This document shows, in pieces, positions 1 through 6,765 of a stretch of DNA of 12,005 nucleotides (position 1 is its first letter; the number at the start of each line of letters is the position of its first letter). The stretch lies in assembly GCA_051002015.1 (NCBI GenBank), contig JBPCMS010000013.1, positions 1 to 12,005 on the forward strand, read 5' to 3'. Origin of the DNA: JACDBE01 sp051002015. GTDB taxonomy: Bacteria; Actinomycetota; Acidimicrobiia; Spongiisociales; UBA5794. The notes under the pieces are model-generated. The model was not told the origin of the DNA, did no database searches, and saw only the letters and a list, made by a program, of their open reading frames with translations. The position numbers and the translations under genes were made by a program.

Positions 1-45
1 ACGGCGCGCCGCGTCGGCGGGTGCGGCAACCACGGTGCCCAGACC

Positions 46-215
46 TCAGCCCGAGACCACCGCCCACGTGCCGGTGTCGATCGACTCGGTGATGGCGTCG
101 AGGACGCGGGCGGCGCGGACGGCGTCGCCTACGGTCGCTCCGTGGACCCGGCCGTTGCCGACCGAGCGGAGCAGCGCGCCGCCTCGATCACCTTGAGGTC
201 GTCGTAGCCCATAGC
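46..215 (-). pseudogene. 3' remnant of a Gfo/Idh/MocA-family oxidoreductase, frameshifted
   Basis: Read on the minus strand, two adjoining frames together give the typical C-terminal end of a Gfo/Idh/MocA NAD(P)-dependent sugar or inositol-type dehydrogenase. The first frame gives GYDDLKVIEAA (about 212 down to 177). The next frame gives ALLRSVGNGRVHG, then a stretch like DAVRAARVLDAITES, then TGTWAVVSG and a TGA at 46-48. The frame changes inside the GCGGCGCGC run near 174-180, consistent with a one-base indel. About 55 residues of a protein that normally has 330-400 remain, and upstream of about 215 I see no further homology, so the 5' part is missing. I infer a dead gene fragment. Matching is from memory of the family, so the exact subfamily and substrate are unknown. 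Confidence 0.68.
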
Positions 216-330
216 CGCCCCCGATCGCCGCGCCCGCACACTATCCGGCCCGGGCGCGGGGCTCGGATGGTGTATCTGCCGGCCAGCCGGTGGATCGGTT
301 TGCGGAACACCGAGACGAAGGGCGAAGACC

Positions 331-1118
331 ATGCAGCATGTCGTTCGGGCGTGGGAGTTCCTCGCCGCCATCGCCTCCCAACACGGGACCACGGTGCGGG
401 CCATCCTCGCCGCCAACCCGCAGATCACCGACCCCGAGCTGGTCTTTCCCGGCCAGGTCATCGCCCTCCCAGTTGATGGTGAGCCCGGACCAGCGGCGAC
501 GTACCTGGTGCGGTCGGGCGACACGATGGGCAAGATTGCCCGCACCTTCGACGTGGCCACCGCTGCCCTCATCGCCGCCAACCCCCAGGTACCCGACCCC
601 AATCGCATCCGTCCTGGCCAGGTCCTGAACCTCCCGGCCGGGGCGCGCCGCTCGGACGACGTAACTTCGGCCACCCGACACGGGCTGGTGGCGTGGCTGG
701 CCATCGCTCGTCGCGAGATGGACACCGAGGTCGACGAGATCCCGGGCTCCGACCACAACCAGCGGATCCTCGAGTACCGCGCCACCACGACGCTGCCCTC
801 CGGCGACGCCGGCAGGGACGAGACGCCGTGGTGCTCGTCGTTCGTCAACTAGGGCGTGACCCAGGCGGGTCTGCGGGGGACCAACAGCGCCGCGGCGCGT
901 GATTGGCTCGGCTGGGGCAGTTCGCTGGACGAGCCACGCAAGGGAGCGATCAACGTGTTTCGCCGGTTCGACCCGAACAACCCGAGGGCGGGGCACGTTG
1001 CATTCTTCTGGGACAGCTCGGGCGACCGGTACCTCGTCCTGGGTGGGAACCAGGACGACCAGGTCAGCATCATGGGCTATCCCAAGGCCGATCTCCTCGG
1101 CTTCCGTGGGCGGCCTGA
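331..1118 (+). pseudogene. Two-LysM cell-wall hydrolase-like protein (TIGR02594/CHAP-like), interrupted by in-frame TAG
   Basis: The frame from ATG 331 encodes two LysM peptidoglycan-binding repeats (residues about 4-48 and 57-102, each ending in PGQVI.LP or PGQVLNLP). The start of a TIGR02594-like cysteine peptidase/amidase domain follows, with TPWCSSFVN and a candidate catalytic Cys168. Codon 174 is TAG (850-852), where relatives have Trp (FVNW). The same frame then continues with VTQAGLRGTNSAAARDWL, RAGHVAFFWD (candidate catalytic His) and YLVLGGNQDDQVSI. Near 1105-1110 a one-base shift would give FR-WAA and a TGA at 1116-1118, like the usual end of the family; otherwise the frame runs unrelated to 1296. 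The first LysM lacks the usual GDT (it reads AWEF), perhaps through a compensated indel pair. No signal peptide and no strong ribosome site are visible. A GTG at 856 could restart translation. Likely a recently inactivated gene, or sequence error; programmed readthrough is a weaker alternative. Confidence 0.75.
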
Positions 1119-1162
1119 CCTTCGTCCCTCTGGGCCAGCCCGGAAGGAAGGCCCGGTCGTCG

Positions 1163-1174
1163 TAGGCTTGGGGG
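1163..1174 (+). promoter_or_regulatory. Leaderless-type -10 promoter (TAGGCT) before the interrupted lipoprotein gene
   Basis: TAGGCT (1163-1168) fits the actinobacterial TANNNT -10 pattern and lies exactly 6 bases before the ATG at 1175, placing transcription start at or next to the A of the start codon. No Shine-Dalgarno sequence is present. The surrounding 26 bases (1161-1186) recur with one mismatch at 2409-2434 over the start of the acyl-CoA dehydrogenase gene. No clear -35 is seen. Confidence 0.55.
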
Positions 1175-2242
1175 ATGCCGCCCACCATCGACGCCACGAC
1201 CAGGAAGCACGCGCCACGGTGTCGACCGGCTGGAAGGAGAGCACACCGGTTGGCGGCGGTGTCCGTGCTGGTGGTCGTCGTCGCCTGCGGTCCTGATGCG
1301 GGCCCCGGGACGACGGTATCTCTGGCGAGCGGAAGCATGGATTCTGCGGTGGGTGCGTCTACGGAGGGGAGCCCTCCGTCGACGAGAGCCCCCGATGCGG
1401 CCTCGCCGCCGTCGTAGTGGGTGGGGGTGCGAGTCGGCGAGAGCGAATACCAGGTGGTGGCGGTGGCCACGGAGAGCGGGACCGAGACCGTGCTGTGGAC
1501 GTGGGTGGTGACGCCGGCGGAGGGCGATCCCACCGAGCCGAGCGACATCGCCATGCGCCCACCCGAAGCAGCGGTGATCCTGGCGCGCTGTTGTGAGCCG
1601 ACATCGGGTCACGTGCACTCGGTGCCGCTGGACGGATCCGAGGAGGTAGCGCAGGTCGATCAGGGCTACCGGTTCGACCTGGCGGGTTCGGTGTTCGCCC
1701 GGGTCGACGCCTTCACCGGGATGCTCGGCATCAAGCCTGCGTTCCCGGGCTTCACCGGTCAGTGGATCCAGGAAGAGGCGGGGGCGTTCGATGTGGCGGT
1801 CAGCCATGACGGGTCGGCGGTGGTGACGTTGGTGGTTCCCGAGATCGATGCGAACGGCATCGGGACAGAGTCGGCCGTTGTGGTCTACACCACGGAACCG
1901 GGAGAGCCGGCAGACTCCCATCGGTGGCCGGTACCGGAGCACCGATACTGCAACGTGGTCGCCCTCGACCATGGGCTGGTCGGGCTGATGGTGGGAGAAC
2001 CAGACCGGGGCGATTCGGGGCTCTGGTCCTGCATCGGGAGCACCCTGGACCTGTTCGACTACTCCACCGGGGAGTTCAGCGGCGGCGTCGTCGACCTTGG
2101 CGCCGCGGTGCGACATGTGAGCACCGACGACACCGGCGGGCTGATCATCGCCACCACCGTCGATGGGTCGGTGACCTGGTCCGGTCCAGACGGGAGCCGC
2201 GGGACGCTGGCCGACACCGGGTTTCTGGTCGCCGACTGGTAG
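1175..2242 (+). pseudogene. Secreted lipoprotein of unknown function, interrupted by in-frame TAG
   Basis: The frame from ATG 1175 starts with a basic N-terminus and a hydrophobic segment ending in a lipobox-like VVVVAC (RRAHRLAAVSVLVVVVACG), followed by a Ser/Thr/Ala/Pro-rich linker. This is the pattern of an exported lipoprotein. TAG at 1415-1417 interrupts it, but the same frame then runs uninterrupted for about 274 codons to a TAG at 2240-2242. The downstream part is rich in short beta-like repeats (SEYQVVAVATESG, AFDVAVSHDGSAVVTLVV, TGGLIIATTVDGSVTW), suggesting a beta-propeller or similar all-beta fold; this is an inference. A GTG at 1421, one codon after the stop, could restart translation, but the product would lack the export signal. 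I do not recognise the family. Probably an inactivated gene or sequencing error, since the intact coding character of both halves argues the break is recent. Confidence 0.62.
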
Positions 2243-2287
2243 GAACCAGGCGAGGATCAAGGGGCTAACCCAAAGCTTGACCTTGGG
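2236..2287 (+). terminator. Weak hairpins after the lipoprotein pseudogene; possible terminator
   Basis: Two small inverted repeats follow the coding region. CTGGT/ACCAG (2236-2240 and 2245-2249, 4-base loop) spans the stop codon. CCCAAAG/CCTTGGG (2269-2275 and 2281-2287, 5-base loop) has six of seven pairs. No T-run follows either, so intrinsic termination is uncertain. The rest of 2243-2375 shows nothing else that I can support. Confidence 0.25.
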
Positions 2288-2375
2288 CACCGCATCACCG
2301 CGGCGGGAGGACGGTGGGCGCCGGGCAAGGGCCACGCCCTAGCCGCGCCTCGGTGCGGGCTCGAGCACGTCGACC

Positions 2376-2395
2376 GTGAGGCCGAGCAGCCTCAC
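2376..2395. promoter_or_regulatory. Perfect 7-6-7 palindrome; candidate repressor operator for the acyl-CoA dehydrogenase gene
   Basis: GTGAGGC-N6-GCCTCAC forms a perfect inverted repeat of 20 bp. With the -10 at 2411-2416 and a normal 17-bp spacer, the -35 would lie at about 2388-2393, inside the right arm. This is where a dimeric repressor of TetR or GntR type would block transcription. It could also fold as a 7-bp RNA hairpin ending the upstream transcript, but no T-run follows. No regulator gene is adjacent, so the protein that binds here is unknown. Confidence 0.42.
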
Positions 2396-2410
2396 ATCCC
2401 GGCCTGGGCG

Positions 2411-2422
2411 TAGGCTCGGGGG
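2411..2422 (+). promoter_or_regulatory. Leaderless-type -10 promoter (TAGGCT) of the acyl-CoA dehydrogenase gene
   Basis: TAGGCT (2411-2416) lies exactly 6 bases before the ATG at 2423, so the mRNA probably begins at the start codon. There is no Shine-Dalgarno sequence in between. Spacing and sequence match the element at 1163-1168. The -35 position is occupied by the palindrome at 2376-2395 rather than by a recognisable hexamer. Confidence 0.6.
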
Positions 2423-4063
2423 ATGCCGCCCACCCACGTCGTCGAGAACCAGCCGCCGCCGCTGGTCGACTACGACCTGTATGCCGCCGATCCGCTGCTC
2501 CCCGGATTGGTCGAGCGCCACGCCCCCGGCGCCGACCACGCCCGGATGAGCGAGTTCGGCCGGGTGGTCGGGTCGGCCGAGGTGATCGAGTGGGGATTCC
2601 TGGCCAACCGGCACCCGCCCCTCCTCCACACCCACGACCGCTATGGCCACCGGGTCGACCGGGTCGACTTCCACCCGGCCTGGCACCGGCTGCTCGATCT
2701 GGCCGTCGGCACCGGACTCCACTCGCTCCCCTGGGAGGGCGGCGCCCACGGCTTCGTGGAGCGGGCCGCCCTCACCTTCCTGTCGTCGCAGATCGAGGCG
2801 GGCCACTGGTGCCCGATCTCGATGACCACCTCGGCGGTGCCGGCGCTGCGTATCCAGCCCGAGCTCGCCGCCGAGTGGGAGCCGCGCCTCCTCTCCCGCT
2901 CGTACGACCCCTCGTTTCTCCCCGCCGACAAGAAGACCGGGATCCTGATGGGGATGGGGATGACCGAGAAGCAGGGCGGCTCGGACGTGCGGTCCAACAG
3001 CTCGGTCGCCCAACCGGTCAACGGCGGCGGTCCGGGCACCGAATACCTGCTCACCGGGCACAAGTGGTTCACCTCGGCCCCGATGAACGACGCCTTCCTG
3101 GTGCTGGCCCAGGCGCCGGGCGGGTTCTCCTGCTTCCTGATGCCACGCTTCACCGCCGACGGCGAGCGCAACAACCTGTTCATCCAGCGGCTCAAGGACA
3201 AGCTGGGCAACCGCTCCAACGCCTCCGCCGAGATCGAGTTCGACCGAGCATGGGGCACGCTGGTCGGCGAGGAGGGCAGGGGGGTGGCCACCATCCTGGA
3301 GATGGTCAACGTCACCAGGCTCGACTGCGTCACCGGGTCGGCGGCGATGATGCGCCAGGCGGTGTCCCAGGCGGCCCACCACGCCGCCCATCGCAGCGCC
3401 TTCGGCTCGATGCTGATCGACAAGCCGCTGATGCGCAACGTCATCGCCGACCTCGAGGTGGAGACCCAGGCCGCCCAGACGCTGATGATGCGGACGGCGG
3501 CGGCGTTCGACGGGGCGGGGTCCGATCCCCACGAGGCGATGCTGCGCCGCATCCTCACCCCGGTGGCCAAGTACTGGGTGACCAAGCGCTGCACCGGCGT
3601 CGTCCACGAGGCGTTGGAGTGTCTGGGCGGCAACGGCTACGTCGAGGAGTCGATCATGCCCCGGCTGCTGCGCGAATCCCCGCTCAACGCCATATGGGAG
3701 GGTTCGGGCAACGTGATCGCCCTCGACGTGGTGCGGGCGTTGCAGACCCATCCGGAGACGATCGAGGTGTTCCTGGCCGAGCTGGGCAACACCCGTGGGG
3801 CGCACCGTTCCCTCGACGACGCCGTCGACACCATCGCCGGTGAGCTGACCGGGGGAGGAGGCGATGTCGAGGGGGGCGCCCGACGCCTGGTCGGCTCGAT
3901 GGCGGCGGCGATGGCGGCGTCGCTGCTGGTCCGCTCCGCCCAACCCGGCGTGGCCGAGGCGTTCATCGCCACCAGGGTCGCCGGCGACGGCGGACACCTG
4001 TACGGGACCCTGCCCGCCGGGGTCGACACCGGGGCGCTGGCGAGCCGGGCGGTTCCCCGCTGA
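2423..4063 (+). CDS. aidB: AidB-type acyl-CoA dehydrogenase
   Basis: This 546-residue flavoprotein closely follows the AidB subfamily of acyl-CoA dehydrogenases (E. coli AidB is about 541 residues). Shared marks in order are the N-terminal NQPPPLVDYDLY segment, FHPAWH (83-88), GMGMTEKQGGSDV (177-189), TGHKWF (211-216), RLKDKLGNRSNAS (256-268), ALECLGGNGYVEES (397-410) and NAIWEGSGNV (422-431). Glu426 in IWEG is at the position of the catalytic Glu of the family. Known AidB binds FAD, has weak isovaleryl-CoA dehydrogenase activity, binds DNA and is linked to the adaptive response to alkylation; the role here may be simple acyl-CoA oxidation. The start is fixed by the leaderless -10 at 2411-2416. 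The last bases overlap the proposed start of the tRNA methyltransferase gene, so the two are probably one operon. The gene looks intact. Confidence 0.92.
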   Translation: MPPTHVVENQPPPLVDYDLYAADPLLPGLVERHAPGADHARMSEFGRVVGSAEVIEWGFLANRHPPLLHTHDRYGHRVDRVDFHPAWHRLLDLAVGTGLHSLPWEGGAHGFVERAALTFLSSQIEAGHWCPISMTTSAVPALRIQPELAAEWEPRLLSRSYDPSFLPADKKTGILMGMGMTEKQGGSDVRSNSSVAQPVNGGGPGTEYLLTGHKWFTSAPMNDAFLVLAQAPGGFSCFLMPRFTADGERNNLFIQRLKDKLGNRSNASAEIEFDRAWGTLVGEEGRGVATILEMVNVTRLDCVTGSAAMMRQAVSQAAHHAAHRSAFGSMLIDKPLMRNVIADLEVETQAAQTLMMRTAAAFDGAGSDPHEAMLRRILTPVAKYWVTKRCTGVVHEALECLGGNGYVEESIMPRLLRESPLNAIWEGSGNVIALDVVRALQTHPETIEVFLAELGNTRGAHRSLDDAVDTIAGELTGGGGDVEGGARRLVGSMAAAMAASLLVRSAQPGVAEAFIATRVAGDGGHLYGTLPAGVDTGALASRAVPR

Positions 4064-4551
4064 CCGGGCACCTGTTCGACCTCGTCCTCCACCAGCCGGA
4101 GATCGCCCCCAACACCGGAAACCTGATGCGGCTGTCGGTGAACACCGGGTGCCGGCTCCACCTGGTCCATCCCCTCGGGTTCAGCCTCGACGAGGCCCGG
4201 GTGCGCCGGGCCGGACTCGACTACCGGGAGCGGGCCACGGTCACCGAACACGCCGGGTTTGCCGAGGTGCTGACCGCCCTGGCTGGAGAGCGACCGGCGG
4301 CGTCCCGGCTCTACGCCTTCACCGGGCGGGGCGAGATCCGGTACGACCGGGTCGACTACGCCGCAGGCGACGTGCTGCTGTTCGGCCCGGAGTCGGTGGG
4401 GCTTTCCAGCGACGTGCTCGCCCACCCGGCGGTGACCGCCACCGTGCGCATCCCCATCGCCCCCGCCGGCCGCAGCCTCAACCTGGCCAACGCCGTCGCC
4501 ATCGTGGTGTACGAGGGATGGCGCCAACTCGGCTTCCCCGGCTCGGCCTAG
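4060..4551 (+). CDS. trmL: tRNA (cytidine/uridine-34 2'-O)-methyltransferase, TrmL-type SPOUT family
   Basis: The protein matches TrmL (YibK), a SAM-dependent SPOUT enzyme that methylates the ribose of wobble base 34 in tRNA-Leu. Key motifs are HQPEIAPNTGN near the N-terminus, GCRLHLVHPLGF, RRAGLDYRE, the SAM-knot motifs LLFGPESVGLS and RSLNLANAVAIVVYEGW. Length is about 163 residues (E. coli about 157). The start is unusual. The first ATG or GTG in frame is 4126, which would remove the conserved PEIAPNTGN segment, so translation must begin upstream. The only start-like codons are CTG 4060 and CTG 4072. CTG 4060 overlaps the aidB stop as CTGA, resembling the ATGA coupling of operons; CTG 4072 would give a start (MFDLVLHQPE) closer to typical homologs. 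No Shine-Dalgarno is seen, consistent with translational coupling. Product is confident; the start is not. Confidence 0.85.
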   Translation: MTGHLFDLVLHQPEIAPNTGNLMRLSVNTGCRLHLVHPLGFSLDEARVRRAGLDYRERATVTEHAGFAEVLTALAGERPAASRLYAFTGRGEIRYDRVDYAAGDVLLFGPESVGLSSDVLAHPAVTATVRIPIAPAGRSLNLANAVAIVVYEGWRQLGFPGSA

Positions 4552-4585
4552 GTTCAGCAAGATTTCAGGAGAGCCTGCGGATCAT
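4552..4585 (+). promoter_or_regulatory. Direct-repeat operator plus -10-like hexamer before the response regulator gene
   Basis: GTTCAGC (4552-4558), AAGA, TTTCAGG (4563-4569) places two TTCAG half-sites exactly 11 bp apart, one helical turn. This is typical of tandem binding by OmpR/PhoB-family regulators (compare the PhoP box of Streptomyces, GTTCACC with 4-bp spacers). Ten bases later comes GATCAT (4580-4585), a plausible -10, so the repeats would sit over the -35 in the position of an activator. The same arrangement with identical spacing occurs at 6677-6710. The box begins on the last base of the trmL stop codon (TAG 4549-4551 precedes it immediately). Inference: autoregulation by the adjacent response regulator. 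Confidence 0.6.
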
Positions 4586-4605
4586 CTCGTGGGGCGAGGA
4601 GGGTG

Positions 4606-5283
4606 ATGAGGATCTTGGTGGTCGAGGACGAGATGGCACTGGCGGCCGGGCTGCGCAACGGCTTCGAGGCGGAGGGCTTTGCCGTCGACGTCGCCGCCAC
4701 CGGCACCGACGGGCTGTGGATGGCCACCGAGTTCCCGTACGACGTCATCGTGCTCGACATCATGCTCCCGGGGGTCAACGGCTTCAGGGTGTGCCGGACG
4801 TTGCGGGAGCGCGAGGTGTGGACCCCGATCCTGATGCTCACCGCCAAGGACGGAGAGTGGGATCAGGTGGAGGCGCTCGACACCGGCGCCGACGACTACC
4901 TGACCAAGCCGTTCTCGTACGCCGTCCTGCTCGCCAGGCTGCGGGCACTGATCCGGCGGGGCGCCGGGGAACGGCCTGCGGTCCTCGAGGCGGGGGATCT
5001 CAGTCTCGACCCGGCCACCCGGCAGGTGTGGCGGGGAGACACCGAGGTGGAGCTCACCGCCCGGGAGCGGTCCGTGCTCGAGTTCCTGCTCCGCAACCGT
5101 GACCGGGTGGTGTCGAAGCGGCAGATCCTCGACCACGTGTGGGACTACGACTTCGAGGGCGATCCGAACATCGTCGAGGTGTACGTGGGCCGGCTACGAA
5201 ACAAGCTGGACCGGCCGTTCGGGCGGGTAACGATCGTCACCCTGCGGGGGGCGGGATACCGGCTGTCGGGCGACGATGGCTGA
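4606..5283 (+). CDS. OmpR/PhoB-family response regulator
   Basis: The 225-residue product has a receiver domain (about 1-118) with acidic pocket Glu7/Asp8 in VVEDE, phospho-acceptor Asp51 in VLDIMLPG, Thr79 in LMLTAKD and Lys101 in YLTKPF. A C-terminal winged-helix DNA-binding domain (about 128-222) has LTARERSVLEFLLRN, VSKRQILDHVWD and IVEVYVGRLRNKLD, and ends in the usual RGAGYRL. All key residues are present, so it should be a functional phosphorylation-dependent transcription factor. A GAGGAGG (4596-4602) precedes ATG 4606; a GTG at 4603 is a possible alternative start adding one residue. The stop overlaps the start of the kinase gene by 8 bases, indicating coupled translation. Direct repeats at 4552-4569 suggest it controls its own operon. 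Signal and target set are unknown. Confidence 0.95.
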   Translation: MRILVVEDEMALAAGLRNGFEAEGFAVDVAATGTDGLWMATEFPYDVIVLDIMLPGVNGFRVCRTLREREVWTPILMLTAKDGEWDQVEALDTGADDYLTKPFSYAVLLARLRALIRRGAGERPAVLEAGDLSLDPATRQVWRGDTEVELTARERSVLEFLLRNRDRVVSKRQILDHVWDYDFEGDPNIVEVYVGRLRNKLDRPFGRVTIVTLRGAGYRLSGDDG

Positions 5284-6649
5284 TCGCGAACCGGTCGCCG
5301 CCCGTTCCCGCCCCTCGTGGGGCACCGTACGGCTGCGGACCACGCTGGGTGCCGTGGCCGTGGTGGGCGTCGCACTCCTGGCGGCATCGATCGCCCTCGT
5401 CACCCTGCTCGGTGCTGCCCTCACCGACGAGGTGGAGGCGGCGGCCCGGCTCCGCGCCGAGGAGGTGGCGGCGACGGTGGCGGCGTCGCCATCGACGCCC
5501 CTCACCGTGCCCGACGCCGAGGAGCAGCTGATCCAGGTGGTGGACCGCAACGGGGCCGTGGTGGCGTCGAGCGCCAACGTGGCCGGCTGGCCACCGGTGG
5601 CGGCGGTGCCGGCGGGCGGGTCGACGGTCACCCGGCTCGATCTCGACGACGGGGACGAGTTCGTGATCGCCGCCGCCACCGCCGACATCCCCGGGGAACC
5701 GCTGCTGGTTCTGGTGGGGCGTGGCCTCGAGGAGGTGGGTGAATCGACCGGGGCCGTGCGCAGATTGCTGGCCCTCGGGGTCCCACTCCTATTGGCGGTG
5801 GTGGCGGTGACCACCTGGTGGGTGGTGGGGCGGGCGCTCGCCCCGGTCGAGGCGATCCGCACCCAGGTCGATGCCATCTCGTCCGCCCAGCTCCACCGCC
5901 GGGTCCCTGAACCTCACCGCGGCGACGAGATCTCGCGGTTGGCGCAGACCATGAACCGGATGCTCCACCGCCTGGAGTCCTCCCAGCTCCGCCAACGCCG
6001 GTTCGTCTCCGATGCATCCCATGAGCTGCGATTGCCGGTGGCCGGCATCCGCCAGCACGCCGAGGTGGCGGCAGCGCATCCGGAACGGACCTCGGTGGAG
6101 GCGCTGGCGGCGGCGGTGCTCGCTGAGGACCTGCGGATCCAACGGCTCCTCGAGGATCTCCTGGTGCTGGCCCGCTCCGACGAGGGCGGGTGGTCGTCGC
6201 CGCGGATGCCGGTCGACCTCGACGACCTCGTCCTCGACGAGGCGAGAAGGGTCCGGGGGACGTCCGGTGTCCGGGTCGACGCCTCTGCGGTGTCGGCGGG
6301 AAGGGTCGTGGGTGACCCGGTGCTGCTGCGCCGCATGGTGGGGAACCTGGTGGACAACGCCGCCCACCACGCCGGTTCGCGGATCACCCTCGGTCTCGGA
6401 GAACGTGACGGGCTGGTCACCCTGACCGTCGACGACGACGGTGCCGGGATCGCCCCCGCCGATCGGGAGCGCATCTTGCAGCGGTTCGTCAGGCTGGACG
6501 AGGCCAGGGCGCGCCACCACGGGGGCGCCGGGCTGGGGCTGGCGATCGTGTCCGAGGTCGTCGCCGGCCATGGCGGGACGGTCACCGTCACCGAGGCACC
6601 GGCCGGCGGCGCCCGATTCGAGGTCCGCCTCCCTCGTCTTGCGGACTGA
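5276..6649 (+). CDS. Membrane sensor histidine kinase partner of the response regulator
   Basis: The 457-residue protein has two membrane segments (about 22-46 and 163-184) flanking an extracytoplasmic sensor region of roughly 115 residues. A HAMP linker (about 186-238) and a HisKA dimerisation domain with SDASHELRLPVAGIR follow (phospho-acceptor His249). The HATPase domain has an N-box NLVDNAAHHA (357-366), G1 DDDGAGI (386-392), F-box QRFVRLD and G2 GGAGLGLAIV (416-425). Every catalytic motif is intact. It should autophosphorylate and pass phosphate to Asp51 of the overlapping regulator. ATG 5276 lies 8 bases inside the regulator gene (ATGGCTGA). The sensor region shows no domain that I can name, so the stimulus is unknown. 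The nearby PepSY and lipoprotein genes suggest an envelope signal, which is an inference from context. Confidence 0.95.
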   Translation: MADREPVAARSRPSWGTVRLRTTLGAVAVVGVALLAASIALVTLLGAALTDEVEAAARLRAEEVAATVAASPSTPLTVPDAEEQLIQVVDRNGAVVASSANVAGWPPVAAVPAGGSTVTRLDLDDGDEFVIAAATADIPGEPLLVLVGRGLEEVGESTGAVRRLLALGVPLLLAVVAVTTWWVVGRALAPVEAIRTQVDAISSAQLHRRVPEPHRGDEISRLAQTMNRMLHRLESSQLRQRRFVSDASHELRLPVAGIRQHAEVAAAHPERTSVEALAAAVLAEDLRIQRLLEDLLVLARSDEGGWSSPRMPVDLDDLVLDEARRVRGTSGVRVDASAVSAGRVVGDPVLLRRMVGNLVDNAAHHAGSRITLGLGERDGLVTLTVDDDGAGIAPADRERILQRFVRLDEARARHHGGAGLGLAIVSEVVAGHGGTVTVTEAPAGGARFEVRLPRLAD

Positions 6650-6676
6650 CCGCCGCCTGCTCCACCTCTCCGGCGG

Positions 6677-6710
6677 GTTCAGCCTCCCTTCAGGGGGCGT
6701 CGGGCATGGT
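6677..6710 (+). promoter_or_regulatory. Second copy of the direct-repeat operator module, before the PepSY gene
   Basis: GTTCAGC (6677-6683), CTCC, CTTCAGG (6688-6694), then 10 bases, then CATGGT (6705-6710) as the -10-like hexamer. The TTCAG half-sites are 11 bp apart. Box-to-hexamer spacing is identical to that at 4552-4585, while the spacer bases differ, which argues for selection on the half-sites. It lies 28 bases after the kinase stop, so the PepSY gene likely has its own promoter controlled by the adjacent two-component system. The remaining gap bases (6650-6676) show only a loose CCGCC/GGCGG pairing. Confidence 0.6.
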
Positions 6711-6752
6711 GGAGCGACAACCACCACCCGACGCCTCCGGCGGCGGGCTCAC

Positions 6753-6759
6753 GAGGAGG
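6753..6759 (+). promoter_or_regulatory. Shine-Dalgarno that fixes the PepSY protein start
   Basis: GAGGAGG followed by 6 bases and GTG 6766. This favours the GTG over an upstream in-frame ATG at 6706, which lies within the -10-like hexamer of the promoter module and would be untranslated if the promoter is real. Confidence 0.65.
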
Positions 6760-6765
6760 ACGGAC

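Noticed and set aside
850..1417. General reassignment of TAG to a sense codon in this organism
   Set aside because: TAG ends the lipoprotein frame at 2240-2242 and the TrmL gene at 4549-4551, where homologous sequence stops as expected. Local decay or error is simpler.
241..1554. Open frame of 437 codons on the minus strand
   Set aside because: No family features. It is opposite the LysM and lipoprotein frames, whose plus-strand motifs are convincing.
2339..3997. Long open frame of 552 codons on the minus strand opposite aidB
   Set aside because: It is rich in Arg, Gly, His and Val without domains, as expected for the antisense of a GC-rich gene. The plus strand encodes a clear AidB protein.
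4126..4551. Start of the TrmL gene at ATG 4126
   Set aside because: It would delete the conserved HQPEIAPNTGN segment needed for the fold.
5789..6727. 312-codon minus-strand frame opposite the kinase gene
   Set aside because: No recognisable motifs and composition typical of antisense. The kinase motifs on the plus strand are complete.
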